A DNA stretch of 64,000 bases from Combretum micranthum (lineage: Eukaryota; Streptophyta; Magnoliopsida; Myrtales; Combretaceae), in assembly GCA_024138025.1 (NCBI GenBank), contig JAMXBD010000237.1, forward strand, positions 496,001 to 560,000, in the 5' to 3' direction. Shown here in pieces: positions 48,113 through 60,062 of the stretch. A model generated the notes under the pieces. That model worked only from the letters and a program-made list of their open reading frames with translations. It searched no databases and was not told the origin of the DNA. The position numbers were made by a program, and so were the translations under genes. The first letter of the stretch is position 1, and each line of letters opens with the position of its first letter.

Positions 48113-49282
48113 TAGACATCGGCACGGTTCGGGTCGGTTTTAGACTCAAATCGAAAATCGTCGGTTGACGGTTCCACGAAAACCGTCAGTTCTAGTGGTT
48201 CTGGTTTCGGTTCCACGCGAACCGCGAATCATGTTTTTTTTTTTTAGGAGGCCGGCCTCCATTCCCTACCCCTACCCACTAGGAATACTACCCGGGGAAA
48301 AGACCGAACAAAAAAAGGGAGTTCTCGCTAAAATCAAACAAGCTTTGGAGGGGAAAAGGTACTCTTACACTCTTACGCTTTTTGCAGGAGGTTGGTGCTT
48401 TCTATCTTGCTAAGTTCGGTATTGAGGCTTAGGCGGAAAGTCAGACCTCTTCCGCGCTCGTGGCCGGTAGTGAGCAAGTTTTGAACGTAAGGTATGAAAT
48501 ATGCCAACTTCACGTGCACAAGAGAAAGGGCACTCATTTCGTTTTCATCTCAGATGTCCATTCAACAAGAGCTACTGGGGACAGCCCTGCTAACTCGTAT
48601 TCAGGCACTATTGGGTGGAGCTTTCTCAATCCGAAGGGAACTGTGAAAGACGAGACTCGAATTCCGGGATCCGTCGGATAGTGTTGTGTTACCTAGAGAG
48701 GTTCCCGGAGAAGATAAAAAAAAAAAAGATCTCGGTTTGATCCACCCCCGGTCAACGAATGTTTAGTCTGAATTCCTTTTTTTACTTTTTTTTTATAGAA
48801 AGGTGATATTTTTATTCACACACAATCCTTGTACAACAAATTAATTTTTAGTAAAATTATAGAACTCTTCCAATCGGTGACTACGTTACTTATCTCTCTG
48901 GCTATTCCGTATTCAAAGTAGGAAAGATTCTATTTCCGTCCAGTACGGATCCTACCCAGCCTATCGTACATCTTCCCGTAGCCCCTATGCCCATATCCCC
49001 TTGTTTCGGTGTAAGGTCTTTATCTTTTTCTGTCTATCCCCTCCTCCCCCCCTCTCCCACACGCCTCAGTTTGTTCCTTCAATTTTATCCGTGTTCTGTG
49101 TTTTTTTTTTTTTTTTAAATTTGTATATGTGGCGTGTTGGAACCAGTTGAACTGTCGGTTCTGCGTGGAAGAACAACTAAGACCCTCCGGATCTGGCGGA
49201 TCCTTCGACGGTTTATAACCGTCCCCGACTGGAGGTTTCCTGAGTACAGAATCGCCGGAACGGTTTGAGGCGCTTCCATCTA
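48113..49282. mobile_element. hAT element (1170 bp) with captured GC-richer DNA
   Basis: It is flanked by a perfect 8-bp target duplication, CTACCCTT, at 48105-48112 and 49283-49290. The ends are TAGACATCGGCACGG on the left and ...GCGCTTCCATCTA on the right, so the tips are TAGA...TCTA as in the decayed hAT at 10330. Both arms are rich in CGGTT/AACCG words (CGGTTCCACG, AACCGTCAG; GTCGGTTCTGCG, AACGGTTTG), the usual subterminal transposase-binding repeats. There is no transposase. The middle (about 48248-49098) is unlike the arms and is described separately. Confidence 0.88.
48248..49098. other. Organelle-like insert within the hAT element
   Basis: This middle part is clearly richer in G and C than the surroundings, lacks the CGGTT words of the arms, and is set off by poly-T or poly-A runs at 48234-48245, about 48716-48728 and 49101-49116. 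Its texture (CCTACCCCTACCCACTAGGAA, CCCGGGGAAAAGACCG, CCCTATGCCCATATCCCC) looks like plant mitochondrial intergenic DNA. Short open frames inside match no protein I know. The source is inferred from texture only; a nuclear gene fragment or plastid DNA remains possible. Confidence 0.45.
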
Positions 49283-49290
49283 CTACCCTT

Positions 49291-50447
49291 CATCATAACA
49301 AGGTCACACAATCTAAATATACTTTTATATTGCAACCCTATTACTCATAGAAGGCTTTGTTGGCTGCCCCAACATTAGGGGGTAAATGGCTACTAAATCT
49401 AGGCGTTCATCAACCTAGCCTAAATGGCGGTTAGCTTTCTCCTGGCTTTGAAGTTTCTCAATAAATTTTTTTCTCTTTTTCTTTCAGTTTTTGTTATTTT
49501 TGGCCTTTTTCCCAAATTTTATAGTTCTTTTATAACTATGATATTACTAAATTAAATATTTTAGCATTATTTTATTGAGTTAATTATATGAGAACCACAA
49601 GTAGTTGCTACAATTGAGATTTACGCATAGAGATGAAATGCAACTGTGCAAAGTATAAAAATTATTATTTTTTTTTTTGGCCATCAAAGTATAAAAATGA
49701 TTGCGAAGTATAATTTATTAAAAAAAGAAAAAAATATATACTGTTTACGTTTTGTAATATCGATGATGCATTTCGAAAATATATAATGGTATAAAAATAA
49801 ACATATATATAATATTTTAACAAATACCCTTAAAATATCCATAGACGTTTTCAATGTCATAAATGTCCACCACTAACCGCTCTTAGACCTTGCCTATTGA
49901 AACCATGAAGAGACTGAATATGACGGGGAGTGCCCAAATTCAAGTCCATTAATGTGGCTTCCTGGTGGTAGATGAACCCAAAACCAAGACATTTAGTGCT
50001 TGTGGCAGCAATGATCCTGATACATCATCGTGACCATACAAGACGACCTCAAATTAAGACACCTATCTGACAAAATACAATCATTAGATTTCTGAGGTTT
50101 TTTGTTCGAAGTGATTTACAGGTTAATTGACGACAGTGGCGATTGTAAAAGGGCCAAAAGTGTAAATTATCTAGACTTTTTGGAAAAGAAGGATTGGACA
50201 GGAGTTTCAAGGAAGGCAGAAGCTTTCTTCTTTGATTTGAGATCATGAATATGAAGTTCGCTTTTAACGTACGATGCAACCGGAGTTATGGTTTTATTAT
50301 CACCACCGTTAAAAATGTTATAAGATTTTAAAGTTAGGTTATGGATAATAGTTATGATTTGATGGGATTTATTGAAATATAATAATATTTATATAAAAAC
50401 TAAATAAAAATTCAATTAAAATAAAAAAATCTTAAAAAATTAGAATA
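49291..50447. other. Intergenic DNA, no gene seen
   Basis: About 49300-49480 has wording (GGTTGCAC-A-TCT, TTGGCTGCCCCAAC-TTAG) that recurs near 19960-20050 and 31600-31700, suggesting a low-copy dispersed repeat. The rest is AT-rich without recognised features. Confidence 0.45.
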
Positions 50448-50455
50448 TTCATCAT

Positions 50456-51613
50456 TATGGCTACAAAGGAGCCAAGTTAGACTTTTGAAAGCTCGAGCTT
50501 TATTCATTTAATAAATTAATGAGTTCAAATCAAGCTAGATTTTTAGTGAGCTTAAAATGTATAGTCTTGAGGTTGATCTCATTAAGGATTCATGAGCCCA
50601 AGCTTAACTTGTTTAGCTTAATGAGTTCGAACAAACTTAGGCTTGTTAGGTAAACGAGTTTAAACTCGACTCGTTTGCATAAATAATTACATATTTATAC
50701 TTATTGTATTATATAAACATATATTTGTAATATTATACTAATATATTAATGATATAAAATATTATATTAATTACAAATTATCCTAGGTGCTGAATTCGAC
50801 GATAGGGTTTAGACCATCTGCTTAGACAGAAGGTGGGGGTGTAGAAGCACCAAAGACCTGCTCACATAGAGAGTTTGGTTAGAAATACACTTGGAGTTAT
50901 ATAGTATGGCCACTTTGATATTTAAGTTAGCTGTGGGTTCGCATAGAGGTGGAAAAGATTAGCAATCCTCTCAAAATGAAGTGCAGAGGGTAGTAGGGTT
51001 GATTCACTTACTTTCCGAGACATTGGATGGTTCCTTATATGAATTGACCATAGTAGAATCCAAGGAGATCGAGAGACATTCTTTGCACGTAGTAGGTTTC
51101 TGTTAGGCTATTAGCTGGCTTGATCTATGGGACACAACAGTGTCAAACACAGATTGTGCATGCGCTAATATTGTGGTGCAAATATGTTGGGTATGGAGGG
51201 TAGTCGGATAAGGCACGTACTGTTAAAGAAATTCAGTTGTTAGATTGCCATGAGCCCCCCATTGAGGTCGGGGGTTGCAACTAGCACAACCTTACTATCT
51301 CCGGCTTCCATGTATGAGGTCGTTGGTGCATGCTGCTTGGGCAACCTAAGGTTGCTTGGGAGTGAGCCTTTCCCTGGGCTAATGCTAGGCTTTGGGGGCT
51401 CATTATTTTTATGGACTTTGACCCAACAAGACTTAGCCAAAAATTTACTATCAACATTAATAATTATTTATAATATAATAATATTATAAAAAAATGTTTC
51501 ATGAACCAAACTCGCAAATAGCCTTGGGGTAAGCTCATTTTTCATTTTAAGCTCAAGTTAAGTCGAGCCTAAAATGAGCTCAGATCGAGTAGCTCGAGTC
51601 ACTTATAGCCCTA
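50456..51613. mobile_element. AGCTCG-rich hAT-type element with internal unrelated DNA
   Basis: The tips are TATGGCTACAAAGGAGCC on the left and TAGGGCTATAAGTGACTCG on the right when read inward. The 8-bp flanks TTCATCAT (50448-50455) and TTCATTAC (51614-51621) match at 6 of 8, and both differences are transitions. Both arms are rich in AGCTCGA/GAGTTCAA words. The middle, about 50790-51440, is less AT-rich and lacks these words, so it is probably filler DNA taken up by the element. The small open frames there are not recognisable. Confidence 0.65.
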
Positions 51614-52399
51614 TTCATTACTTTCTCTCTCAACTCATATTAATTGTTACATGATCTTTGAAACTCAACTCATAATTTTATATTTATCAAGGTTAAACAA
51701 ATATTCATAGTGTATAGTACATTATATTTTTTTTGGTTTGAAAAATGAGATAGATCTAATATTTTTCCATATTGTTTGGATGTATTCTTCCTTATTTTAA
51801 TTACTTGACTTTGATTTCTTATTTATTTTTAGGGTTTGACTTTTTTTTTGTTTTAATTATGTGCTTATATTATCCTTAAACAAGTCAAATAGGGCGGGTA
51901 CGGCGGGTTTACCTAATATCCTATAGGGACATGCTTGGATATAGTAATAAAAACCCTATAGGGTTTATGGTAGAGTTTGTGTCTTATATAATCTGTTCCA
52001 AAATCGTCATGATTACATCCTTGTAACTATGTCAACAATCTATACAAACAGAAAATTGCACTAAAATGTACTAGAGGTGAATTTTTATTGTGATTTTGAA
52101 TGATTAAAAATGGAAAAATTAACATTTTATGAAATAGTTTAAATAAGAAATCAATATTTTAAATGAATAAAAAAAATTTAATATCTTAAGTAGATCACAA
52201 ATAAGCCAAAAAATTATTTATTTATATTACTTTTTATAACATTGATTTATTTATTTTTTTAACTATTTAAAACATCCTTATATTATTCATTTGGTAAAAC
52301 ATTGACCCTTTTTCCAAACCATTCAAAGGAATCTTCTATGGTCTCGGTGACGAGACTATCCAATTAATCATTTGACTGTTAAAATAAATAAAATAATTA

Positions 52400-52493
52400 A
52401 CATATTATCTATACTATTAAAGTAAAACAACCCCCTTTGGTGTCTTTAGCTTAAATATTTTTAGTGTAAATATTTTTAATATAATGTTGTTAG
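52400..52493. other. AT-rich lead-in to the minisatellite
   Basis: A partial, more diverged unit (TTAAATATTTTTAGTGTAAA) precedes the tandem array. Nothing else is seen. Confidence 0.4.
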
Positions 52494-52880
52494 CATATGT
52501 GCACAAAATATTTTTTGTATACCTGAAATCATGAAAATTAAAATAGGGTTTGAATATAACTAAAAAAGGGTTGAATAAACATAGACTTTTTCTTTTTTAG
52601 CATATGAGAGTAGCATATTTTAGTATCATTGAAATCATGAAATTAAATAGGGTTTGAATATAATTAAATAGGGGTTAAATAGACATAGTCTTTTCTGTAT
52701 AAAATATTTTTGGTATTTCGGAAATCATGAAATTGAATAGAATTTGAATATAATTAAATAGGGGTTGAATAAATATAATCTTTTCCTTTTTTAGCATATA
52801 AGCATAAAATATTTTTAGTATCCCTGAAATTATGAAATTAAATAAGGGTTGAATAGACAAAGTCTTTTTTTTTTAGCCTA
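52494..52880. repeat. Minisatellite, four units of about 85-110 bp
   Basis: Each unit carries AGCATATRNGN-AAAATATTTTT-GTAT--CTGAAATCATGAAATTAAATAGGG-TTGAAT (with variation) and ends in CATAGTCTTTTC. Units start near 52494, 52599, 52692 and 52795. The array lies just inside a PBS-like site, so on the - strand it could be the tandem-repeat leader of an LTR retrotransposon. Confidence 0.8.
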
Positions 52881-52905
52881 AGCATGTATCTTCATATGCC
52901 GATCT

Positions 52906-52922
52906 AAAGCTCTGGTACCATA
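52906..52922 (-). promoter_or_regulatory. PBS-like sequence
   Basis: On the - strand it reads ATGGTACCAGAGCTTTA, one base away from the common retrotransposon PBS TGGTATCAGAGC. If real, an LTR would lie to the right (from about 52923) and the leader to the left. I could not find the matching second LTR. Confidence 0.55.
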
Positions 52923-54415
52923 TTTATGCATGACAGTTACCCAATATGGAGGCATTATCTGTAGAAAGTATAGTTGTAATTATGATTTGTAATTAATTTC
53001 CTAATTTCTAAGACCAATTAAGGTTGTCCTCTTCTAACTTCTCAAAACAATATATTTTTTTAATTTATATATGTTGGGTTGTTTTATTTGCACACGTATC
53101 GAGGGTACATCATCTGCTTGTTTATTTTAATAGTATAATCACAGTGTCAACAAGATCGAATCTGTTAAAATTAATGGCAAAAGTATAAAAATTTTCCCAT
53201 TTGAAACATTACTATATTATTTCAACTTGAAATACTAACATAAATTTGTAATCCACGCACGCATTCGCTCATTGTAATATATTCCAGAACCACAGTTTTC
53301 TATTTCTAAAAACTATCTAAAGTCAAATAAAGATACCAATATTAGAAATTATGTTATCAATAGAGTTTTCAAATTCATAATCTCGCAATAAAGAGAACCG
53401 AGTATAAACAGTAATGCTGGTGCTCTATTTAAATGCATAATCTTGCAAACATAATATGTTTGGACAGGAGGGATACTTGAGATCTTTAAATGTACCATGA
53501 ACTTACTTCATACCATTAAATTATTCTGCCTTTTAAGAACTAGGAATTTAAAGCCATTAATTATTCCAATAATCATCACGTGAAAGATTTGACAGTGGCC
53601 GAGGTGAAGGGAGAATCAGGTCAGGGCTAAGCTAGACCATGTTCAAAGACGTCATGTCCCATTTTACCGTATTTAAAAGTTTTTTTTTAATAAATAAGGT
53701 TATAATAAAATTTTTTATTATTAAAAATAAAATAAAGTTATAATAAAAAATTTTAATTATTTTTATTTAAATAAAAATATTTTTTTAAAAGACTATTTCA
53801 ACATTAAATTATTATTCATAAATTTAAATAAAAAATGACTATTTAATATCTTTTTGTAATAACGATTCATCATGAAATTATTATTACGGTCAACTATACG
53901 ATATAATAACTATTCATAAAAAATAAAATTATAATAAAATTATAATTATAACAAAATAAACATACAGTTTGTATTTTTTGTATAACGAATTAATCAGTAC
54001 AAAAAGCTAAATGAAAGCAACATACCAAGAATCTCACATGGAGTGCTACAAATAGGACCAACATTTAGGGTCTCCATTGCTAAAATTTTTAATTTTCCAC
54101 ATTTCTTATTACAAGTGCTATATGTGTGTGAGTATATATATAAGTGTTTATGTTCTCTAAGACACTGGAATTGAATTGTTCACCTCATCATATTTAATAC
54201 ATTATAAGAAAATCGAGTTTTAGGGATAAATTTTTATCTTTAAACATAAATTTCTATTATAAAAATCATCGTCGTTAATTTAATTTATAGAGATAGAAGC
54301 TATTTTGCTAGCTTTCTATCATAATTTCTATCTTTAAAAGTTAATTTTCTTGTAGTGATAATTAAGTGATTTTTATTTGTTATATTTAGTATTTATAGGT
54401 AATCTTTTGCATGAT

Positions 54416-54960
54416 TAAGATTGCAAATGAGCTGAGTTACCCAAGTTGAGTTGCTCGGCTTGCTATAAGTTTGGCTTGGCTTAAGTTGATTAGTAAATGA
54501 GTCGAGTTTGAGTTTAAAACAAAACTTGTCTATACAAAAGAGCAAAGATCGAACTTTGATTTAAGTTTGCGAGTTAGCTCATGAATAAAGTTGTGAATAA
54601 TCTTGTCAAGCTTATTAATAGACATGGGAGTTTTATATTTATGATATAATTAAAACAACACAAACAAATTTCTATCTAATGTACATATTAAGTGGTTCTT
54701 ATATATTATTTTTTTAAGTTTGAAAACAGTCAAGACATGAAAAATTTAAATGGAAAATAAGCTATCAAAATAAGTCAAACCGAAACCTAAGTTTTAAGCT
54801 TGATAAAAGTTTAGTTAAGCTTGATGAAAAGCTCGACTTAACTTGAGCTAGATTTATAAATGAGTTGAGATCGACTAGGCTCAAGCTTTAATTTTAAATT
54901 TGGTAATTATTAAACAAGCTCAGATTGATCATTCAAAAGCTCAACTTGTTTGCAGTCCTA
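54416..54960. mobile_element. AGCTCG-rich hAT-type non-autonomous element, 545 bp
   Basis: The inverted ends are TAAGATTGCAAATGAGCTGAG on the left and TAGGACTGCAAACAAGTTGAG on the right when read inward (16 of 21 match). The interior is full of GAGTTGAG/AAGCTCGA-like words on both strands. The 8-bp flanks (TGCATGAT and ACTGTGAT) match poorly, so the target duplication is eroded or the tip is misplaced. Confidence 0.6.
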
Positions 54961-55476
54961 ACTGTGATATATGTCGTGTGTGATTCAATGATGTTTTCCA
55001 TCACCTTAGTGGGGTTTTTGACATTTTAGATATAAATCTTCATTTTGATGCATATAAGGGATGGGTCATAACTTGATTCAGGATAATGGGATTTGCGTTA
55101 ATTAGCAATCCGTTGTTGGAGGCCAAAGTGGATCTTTGTAGATGATAGATATTAATAGACAACATTTTTTCATATGGTTTGAGTTAGATTTTATTTTAAT
55201 TTGTAAAAATCTAAATTATGTTAGAAGATATTAATATATGGGGTAAAAGATATTAACGTTTTGAGTGGTTAAAAATAGGAATCAATGTTTTGCCAAGTGA
55301 ATAAAATGAAATATCAATGTTTGCAAAATTCATTTAATATATCAATGTTTAGATTAGTTGTTAATTAAGTTTACTCAATTTCAATAATGGTCAATTGTTA
55401 ATTCCTTATTTGACTCATTTTATAAAATGTTGGTTCCTCTTCTGAATTAGTTGAAATGTTGATATTTTAAATAAAT

Positions 55477-55779
55477 GGGTTAATGACAAAAATAGTATTT
55501 CAACTTTCGCAAAAAGAAACAATTAGGTATCTAAAATTTAATTTTGAATAACTTGGTATTTGAACAAAGTTTTCATTGACTTTTTTATACCCGAAGCAAG
55601 TGAAATGAGGTTTAAAAAGTTGGTGAAAAGTTTATTTAGGCACTAAAATTGTCAAAACCAAACTTCAGTCTAAAAAGTTAGCGAAGACTTTGTTCAGGTA
55701 CCAAATTGTTCAAAACCAAACTTTAGGTACCTAATTGTTCTTTTTGCAAAAGTTCATGCATTATTTTTATCATTATCCC
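55477..55779. mobile_element. Mutator-like MITE, 303 bp, perfect 9-bp duplication
   Basis: It is flanked on both sides by TAAATAAAT (55468-55476 and 55780-55788). The ends (GGGTTAATGACAAAAATA and GGGATAATGATAAAAATA when read inward) continue as imperfect inverted repeats for about 100 bp, including GCAAAAAGAA-CAATTAGGTA and TTGAACAA-TTGGTA, so the element is nearly one large hairpin. It has no coding content. Confidence 0.88.
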
Positions 55780-55964
55780 TAAATAAATTTATCTTCAAAC
55801 GTTGACCATGGTATGTTTTGATGTAACCTAGCTCTTTGTAAAATCAATGTTACCCTTCAAAATTTTAGAGACAATATGTAAAAGATTATTTCATAATATA
55901 TAATACATCCTTATTTGTGGTAGAATTATGTGGCAGTGGAAGTTGCAACCCATCTTAATGGCCA

Positions 55965-56175
55965 AATTAAGAATAATATCATGAATGATACTTAAATTTT
56001 GGAAAAACATGCAATTAATTATATAAACTTTGAAATTAATCAATTTAGTATATGAAAAATTTTGAAATTGATCCATTTAATACTTAAAAAAAAACTTAAC
56101 AGAGATGTTATTGGTGTGTATGAAAAGTTCTTTTAGGCACTAGATTGATCCCTTTCAAAGTTTATGTACTTAAGG
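55965..56175. repeat. Repeat fragment shared with 60350-60600
   Basis: Both places share AT-ATGATACTT-AATTTTG, AACTTTGAAATTAATCAATTTAGTA and TTAATACTTAAAAA-like wording with weak mirror symmetry, as in hairpin-forming MITEs. No target duplication could be fixed. Confidence 0.45.
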
Positions 56176-56775
56176 TTGCGTTTGATTGTAAGGACTAAAC
56201 AGGACAGGATAGGATAAGAAGCACTAGACAACACAGTATTAGGAGTGCTAGACAAGACAATTTCCTTATACCACGTTTAGTATGTTTAGTACTGAACAAG
56301 GATTTTTGTGTTGTTTGGTGTTTGGTATACACCAGTACAGGATAAGACATCATATTTTGATCATTATACCTTATATTGTAATATATTTATTTAATTAATT
56401 TATTATATTGTTTAAGAAAAAAGAAAGAGATGACTAAAAGTGGGGATAATTTTGAAATTTTTAAAATTGAAATTGTTTTGTCTTATACATTTGATTTTTA
56501 TACCATGGAATATATAAGACAACTTTTTCAAAGCTTGTCTTTTGCCTTCGGATTTCTTTTGTCTAGTCCAACAATTGAAAAGAGAAACCAAACAAGGAAC
56601 TAGAGGTTTTGTCTTGTTTTGTCCTATAAAAGTTTTACAACCAAATGCAATCTAATTGTATATATTGTTAAAGTTTACCTACTATTTGTGAAACCAACCC
56701 ATCAAATTATAACATCGATATTCAAACAAGATGACATAAATTCTATACTCTTTGTTTGGAAAATTGAGGTCCATA

Positions 56776-57505
56776 TAGATATAGGCATGGTTTGATTCTG
56801 AATCAGGAATCGAACTGGAATCATCACCAGCGATTCTAGAACCAGAACAGGACCAGTTGGCCGATTTTAAAACCGGTTATGAAACTGCCGGTTCCACGGT
56901 TCCTAAGCGATTCTTTGACTTAGAACTGGAGGAACTGGTGGTTCTATTCGTTCCATCGAGAAAAAAGTAAACAATAATATGTAATATTTAAATTATTTCA
57001 TATAAATAGTAAAATTTACTACTTATTCATAATATTTAATATGTTATTATTAACAATACAAATAAACATAGCTTAATATCATATGTAATGAGTTAATATA
57101 AATTTCTCTTAAAAGCAAAATTTATTTTCTTAATAATGTGAGACTATTTTTTGCATTGTATTTTCTAGAGTATTTTACAATATCATAATACTAACTATAA
57201 TTGATATTAAATGTGTTTGTATACATAAAAATGTGCATTCTAAATAAATTTTTAAAAATTTTGGTTAAATAATTTAATACTTTTAGATCCAATAATTATT
57301 TTGATTTAAAAATTTATTTTATCAAAAATTAAAATTATTTAAAAAAAAGATGGTTCCATGGTTCCAAAATCGGAACCGGGAACCAACAGTTCCAGAAAAC
57401 CGGATTGGAACAATGGGAGACGATTCTGGTTCCTATTCCGGTTCCTCGATTTCAAGACCTGAAACTGATAGTTTCGGTTTGGTTCCGGAACCGTGATAAT
57501 GTCTA
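56776..57505. mobile_element. hAT non-autonomous element, 730 bp
   Basis: It is flanked by a perfect 8-bp duplication, GGTCCATA (56768-56775 and 57506-57513). The tips are TAGATATAGGCATGG and, read inward from the right, TAGACATTATCACGG. The subterminal regions are rich in GGTTCC/GGAACC words (GCCGGTTCCACGGTTCC; GGTTCCGGAACCG), as in the element at 48113. The core is AT-rich and has no transposase. The open frame on the - strand across its right arm is a by-product of the repeated words. Confidence 0.88.
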
Positions 57506-58121
57506 GGTCCATATGATGCATCATACGTAGTAAAAAATTCATATACACACCGTATTTATATATACCTAAAGTGTATATATGAATAAAATTTTCATATATA
57601 ATAATAAAATAGATAGTTTTTCAAATAATTATCACCTATATTTTGTATGCAATATATATATATATATGTATATTAAAATTTTATTGATATATACTTATCG
57701 AACACGAAGTGTGAAAGAAAGAGTAAGATGTTTATTAATATTCTACATTATCATTTTCAACTCATGAATCTGAAGGTCTTCATCTTTGAATTTATATATT
57801 TTTTTCTTTTAAAAAAAGAACCTTCGAATTTCAATGTTCTATCACTATTAATTTGATTTTGAAGCTCCCAATTTTGAATTACCTCAAGTGATCAGTTGAA
57901 ATGTGCTGTCGGTAAGTTGGCAATTAAAATCTACCATATTTATTACTGTGGTCCAAGTCAAGCATTAAATTAGCATTTGCATTGAAGCACGTCGGCATCA
58001 CATTCTAATTTAATATAGCAATATGGACATCCAAGCCTCATTCACCGATGAATCATTAATAGTCTTGTTTGGTAGATTTAATTGACTATGATTTTGATGG
58101 ATCCGATTTTATTTTATTTTA

Positions 58122-58425
58122 TTTTTTGAAAAATGCCCCTTTTAGTTTCTCAACTTTGGCTAAATGAACAATTAAATACTTGAACTTTCAAAAAAATTAA
58201 TTTCATACCTAACTAAACTTTTCATGCCTTTTTTTCACTACTTACTCTTTTATTATCTCTTAAAATAATTGATATATATCAGGTAATATTTGGACGATGT
58301 AGTGAAAAAGAGATACAAAAAGTTTGGCTAGGTATGAAATTGGTCTTCTTGAAAGTTTAGGTACTTAATTGCCCACTTGATCAAAGTTCAGGTATAAAAA
58401 AGGAGCTTTATCTCTATTTTTTTTT
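58122..58425. mobile_element. MITE with long inverted repeats, about 300 bp
   Basis: The left arm (CTCAACTTTGGCTAAATGAA-CAATTAAATACTTGAACTTTC and AATTTCATACCTAACTAAAC) is mirrored in the right arm (CTGAACTTTGATCAAGTGGG-CAATTAAGTACCTAAACTTTC and AATTTCATACCTAGCCAAAC when read inward). Tips and target duplication are obscured by T/A runs on both sides. Confidence 0.65.
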
Positions 58426-59194
58426 TTTCATTGCTTTTGTAAAAGTGTAGTGTAATGGAAAGTAAGGTGATAAAACAATCAAAATCTTTAGAAAAGAACA
58501 CTTGCCAAAATAATTACCGTTATTAGGCCACAAATAAAACAATTCTCAGTAAAATTCTACTAAAGAAAATTTATTCAAATATTATAGAGGATTAAAATGA
58601 ATTTTAGATTTTAAAGTTAGTAATAATTTGGGTTTGAAATTTTTGGTTATGTATCAGGGCTTAAAAAGATGATGATTTTGCGGATTCGGTATAATACATA
58701 CGAATAAAGCTCATTATAATTAGTCACCCACTTTTAACCGATTTTAGAGAGGCTCATGCACTTAAAAAAAGTCTTACTCGATTTGAATCAAAAGACAGTT
58801 CATGGAAGGATCCATTGAAAGGAAAGTTCATCTCCATCGATGTTTTTTATTATAATTTAATAAACGTTGTCAACAGCAAAACTCTGGAAATACTTTAGAG
58901 CTCTCCTCGTTTAACATAATTTAGAGATTATAGAAACGTTTTTGTGTTGTCGTACTACCGCTCTTAAAAAGTCAAGTAAGGTTTAAAGTAAATTACAAAT
59001 TACATTTTCTTAAGAGCAGTGAAATTGATGCTCTACAATTCCTTTGCCGGGCACGTTCGAACTAGCCGAAATTCCTTTATTTCTCTTCCTGGGTCGAGAG
59101 CTAGGTCGCACAGGCTTGTTGGATTGGCAAGTTAAGATCGGTCAAGCCGCATGGGTTCGTCCGTGATGATTTGGTGAGGATGACCAGCTAGGTG

Positions 59195-60062
59195 TAGGGA
59201 TGTAAACGGGTCGGGTCATCATGTCCCAAACCCGACCCGATTACAAATTGGGTGTCCCAGAACCCGACCCGACCCGACCCGTTTATTTAGGAACCCGCCT
59301 CGACCCGAACCCGACCCGTTTAATATATTACATAATTAAATGCATCATTTTATTATTTCATTAAATTATTATTGTAGTGAGGCATGTTGAGGAGGGCAAA
59401 AATTTCAATGGAGTTGATAAAAATCCTAATTTTTATTTAAAAAAAATTAGAAAACGTTAAAGACAGGTAAAAAATTATTAAACATGAAAATTGAATATAT
59501 AAGATAAAGTCAATAACTCAAGACATGTCATTGCCTAAAATTATTAGAAGACTTACATATCTATATATATATATATATATATATAAAATACATCCAACTC
59601 ATAATAATAATAATTATTACACGACGATCTATATATTCTTGATTTATTTGTCATTACATATATATAATATCTATTTTTTCTGAGAAAATTAATTTTTATA
59701 CTTTGTTGTGTTGCATGGAAAATAAATGAATTTTGAAAAAGTGGGGAAGGTTGCACATGGAAACCGATTTTCTCTGGATAATTGGTCAGTGATTATTAAT
59801 TGTAAATATAATTTATATCCTATCATGTGACTCAATACATGAATAACAAAATAATATGAAAAGCATCATTCAACTAATGAATAAGTAAATTCCTTAAACT
59901 AAAATTTTTAATTTTTTTAAATTAAATCGGGTCGGGTTTTCCCAACGGGTTATGAGTACAACCCAAAACCCGACCCTAAACCCTATAGGGTCTGACCCTA
60001 TAGGGTTTTTAGCGGGCGGGCGGGCGGGTACCCTATAACGACCCGCCCCGGTTGCATCCCTA
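59195..60062. mobile_element. hAT non-autonomous element, 868 bp, perfect 8-bp duplication
   Basis: It is flanked on both sides by GCTAGGTG (59187-59194 and 60063-60070). The tips are TAGGGATGTAAACGGGTCGG and, read inward from the right, TAGGGATGCAACCGGGGCGG. The arms are packed with ACCCGACCCG/CGGGTCGGG words and, near the right end, a run of GGGC-GGGC units plus CCCTATAGGG palindromes. The core is AT-rich with a TA microsatellite near 59560-59584. There is no transposase. The arms resemble those of the decayed element at 10330 (GGGTCGGGTCC...GACCCGACCCGG). Confidence 0.92.
59560..59584. repeat. TA microsatellite
   Basis: A short TA run in the core of the hAT element at 59195-60062. Confidence 0.85.

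Noticed and set aside
48165..48681. Two open frames inside the 48113-49282 element.
   Set aside because: No recognised domain, no start or splice context, and they fall in transposon arms and inserted non-coding-like DNA.
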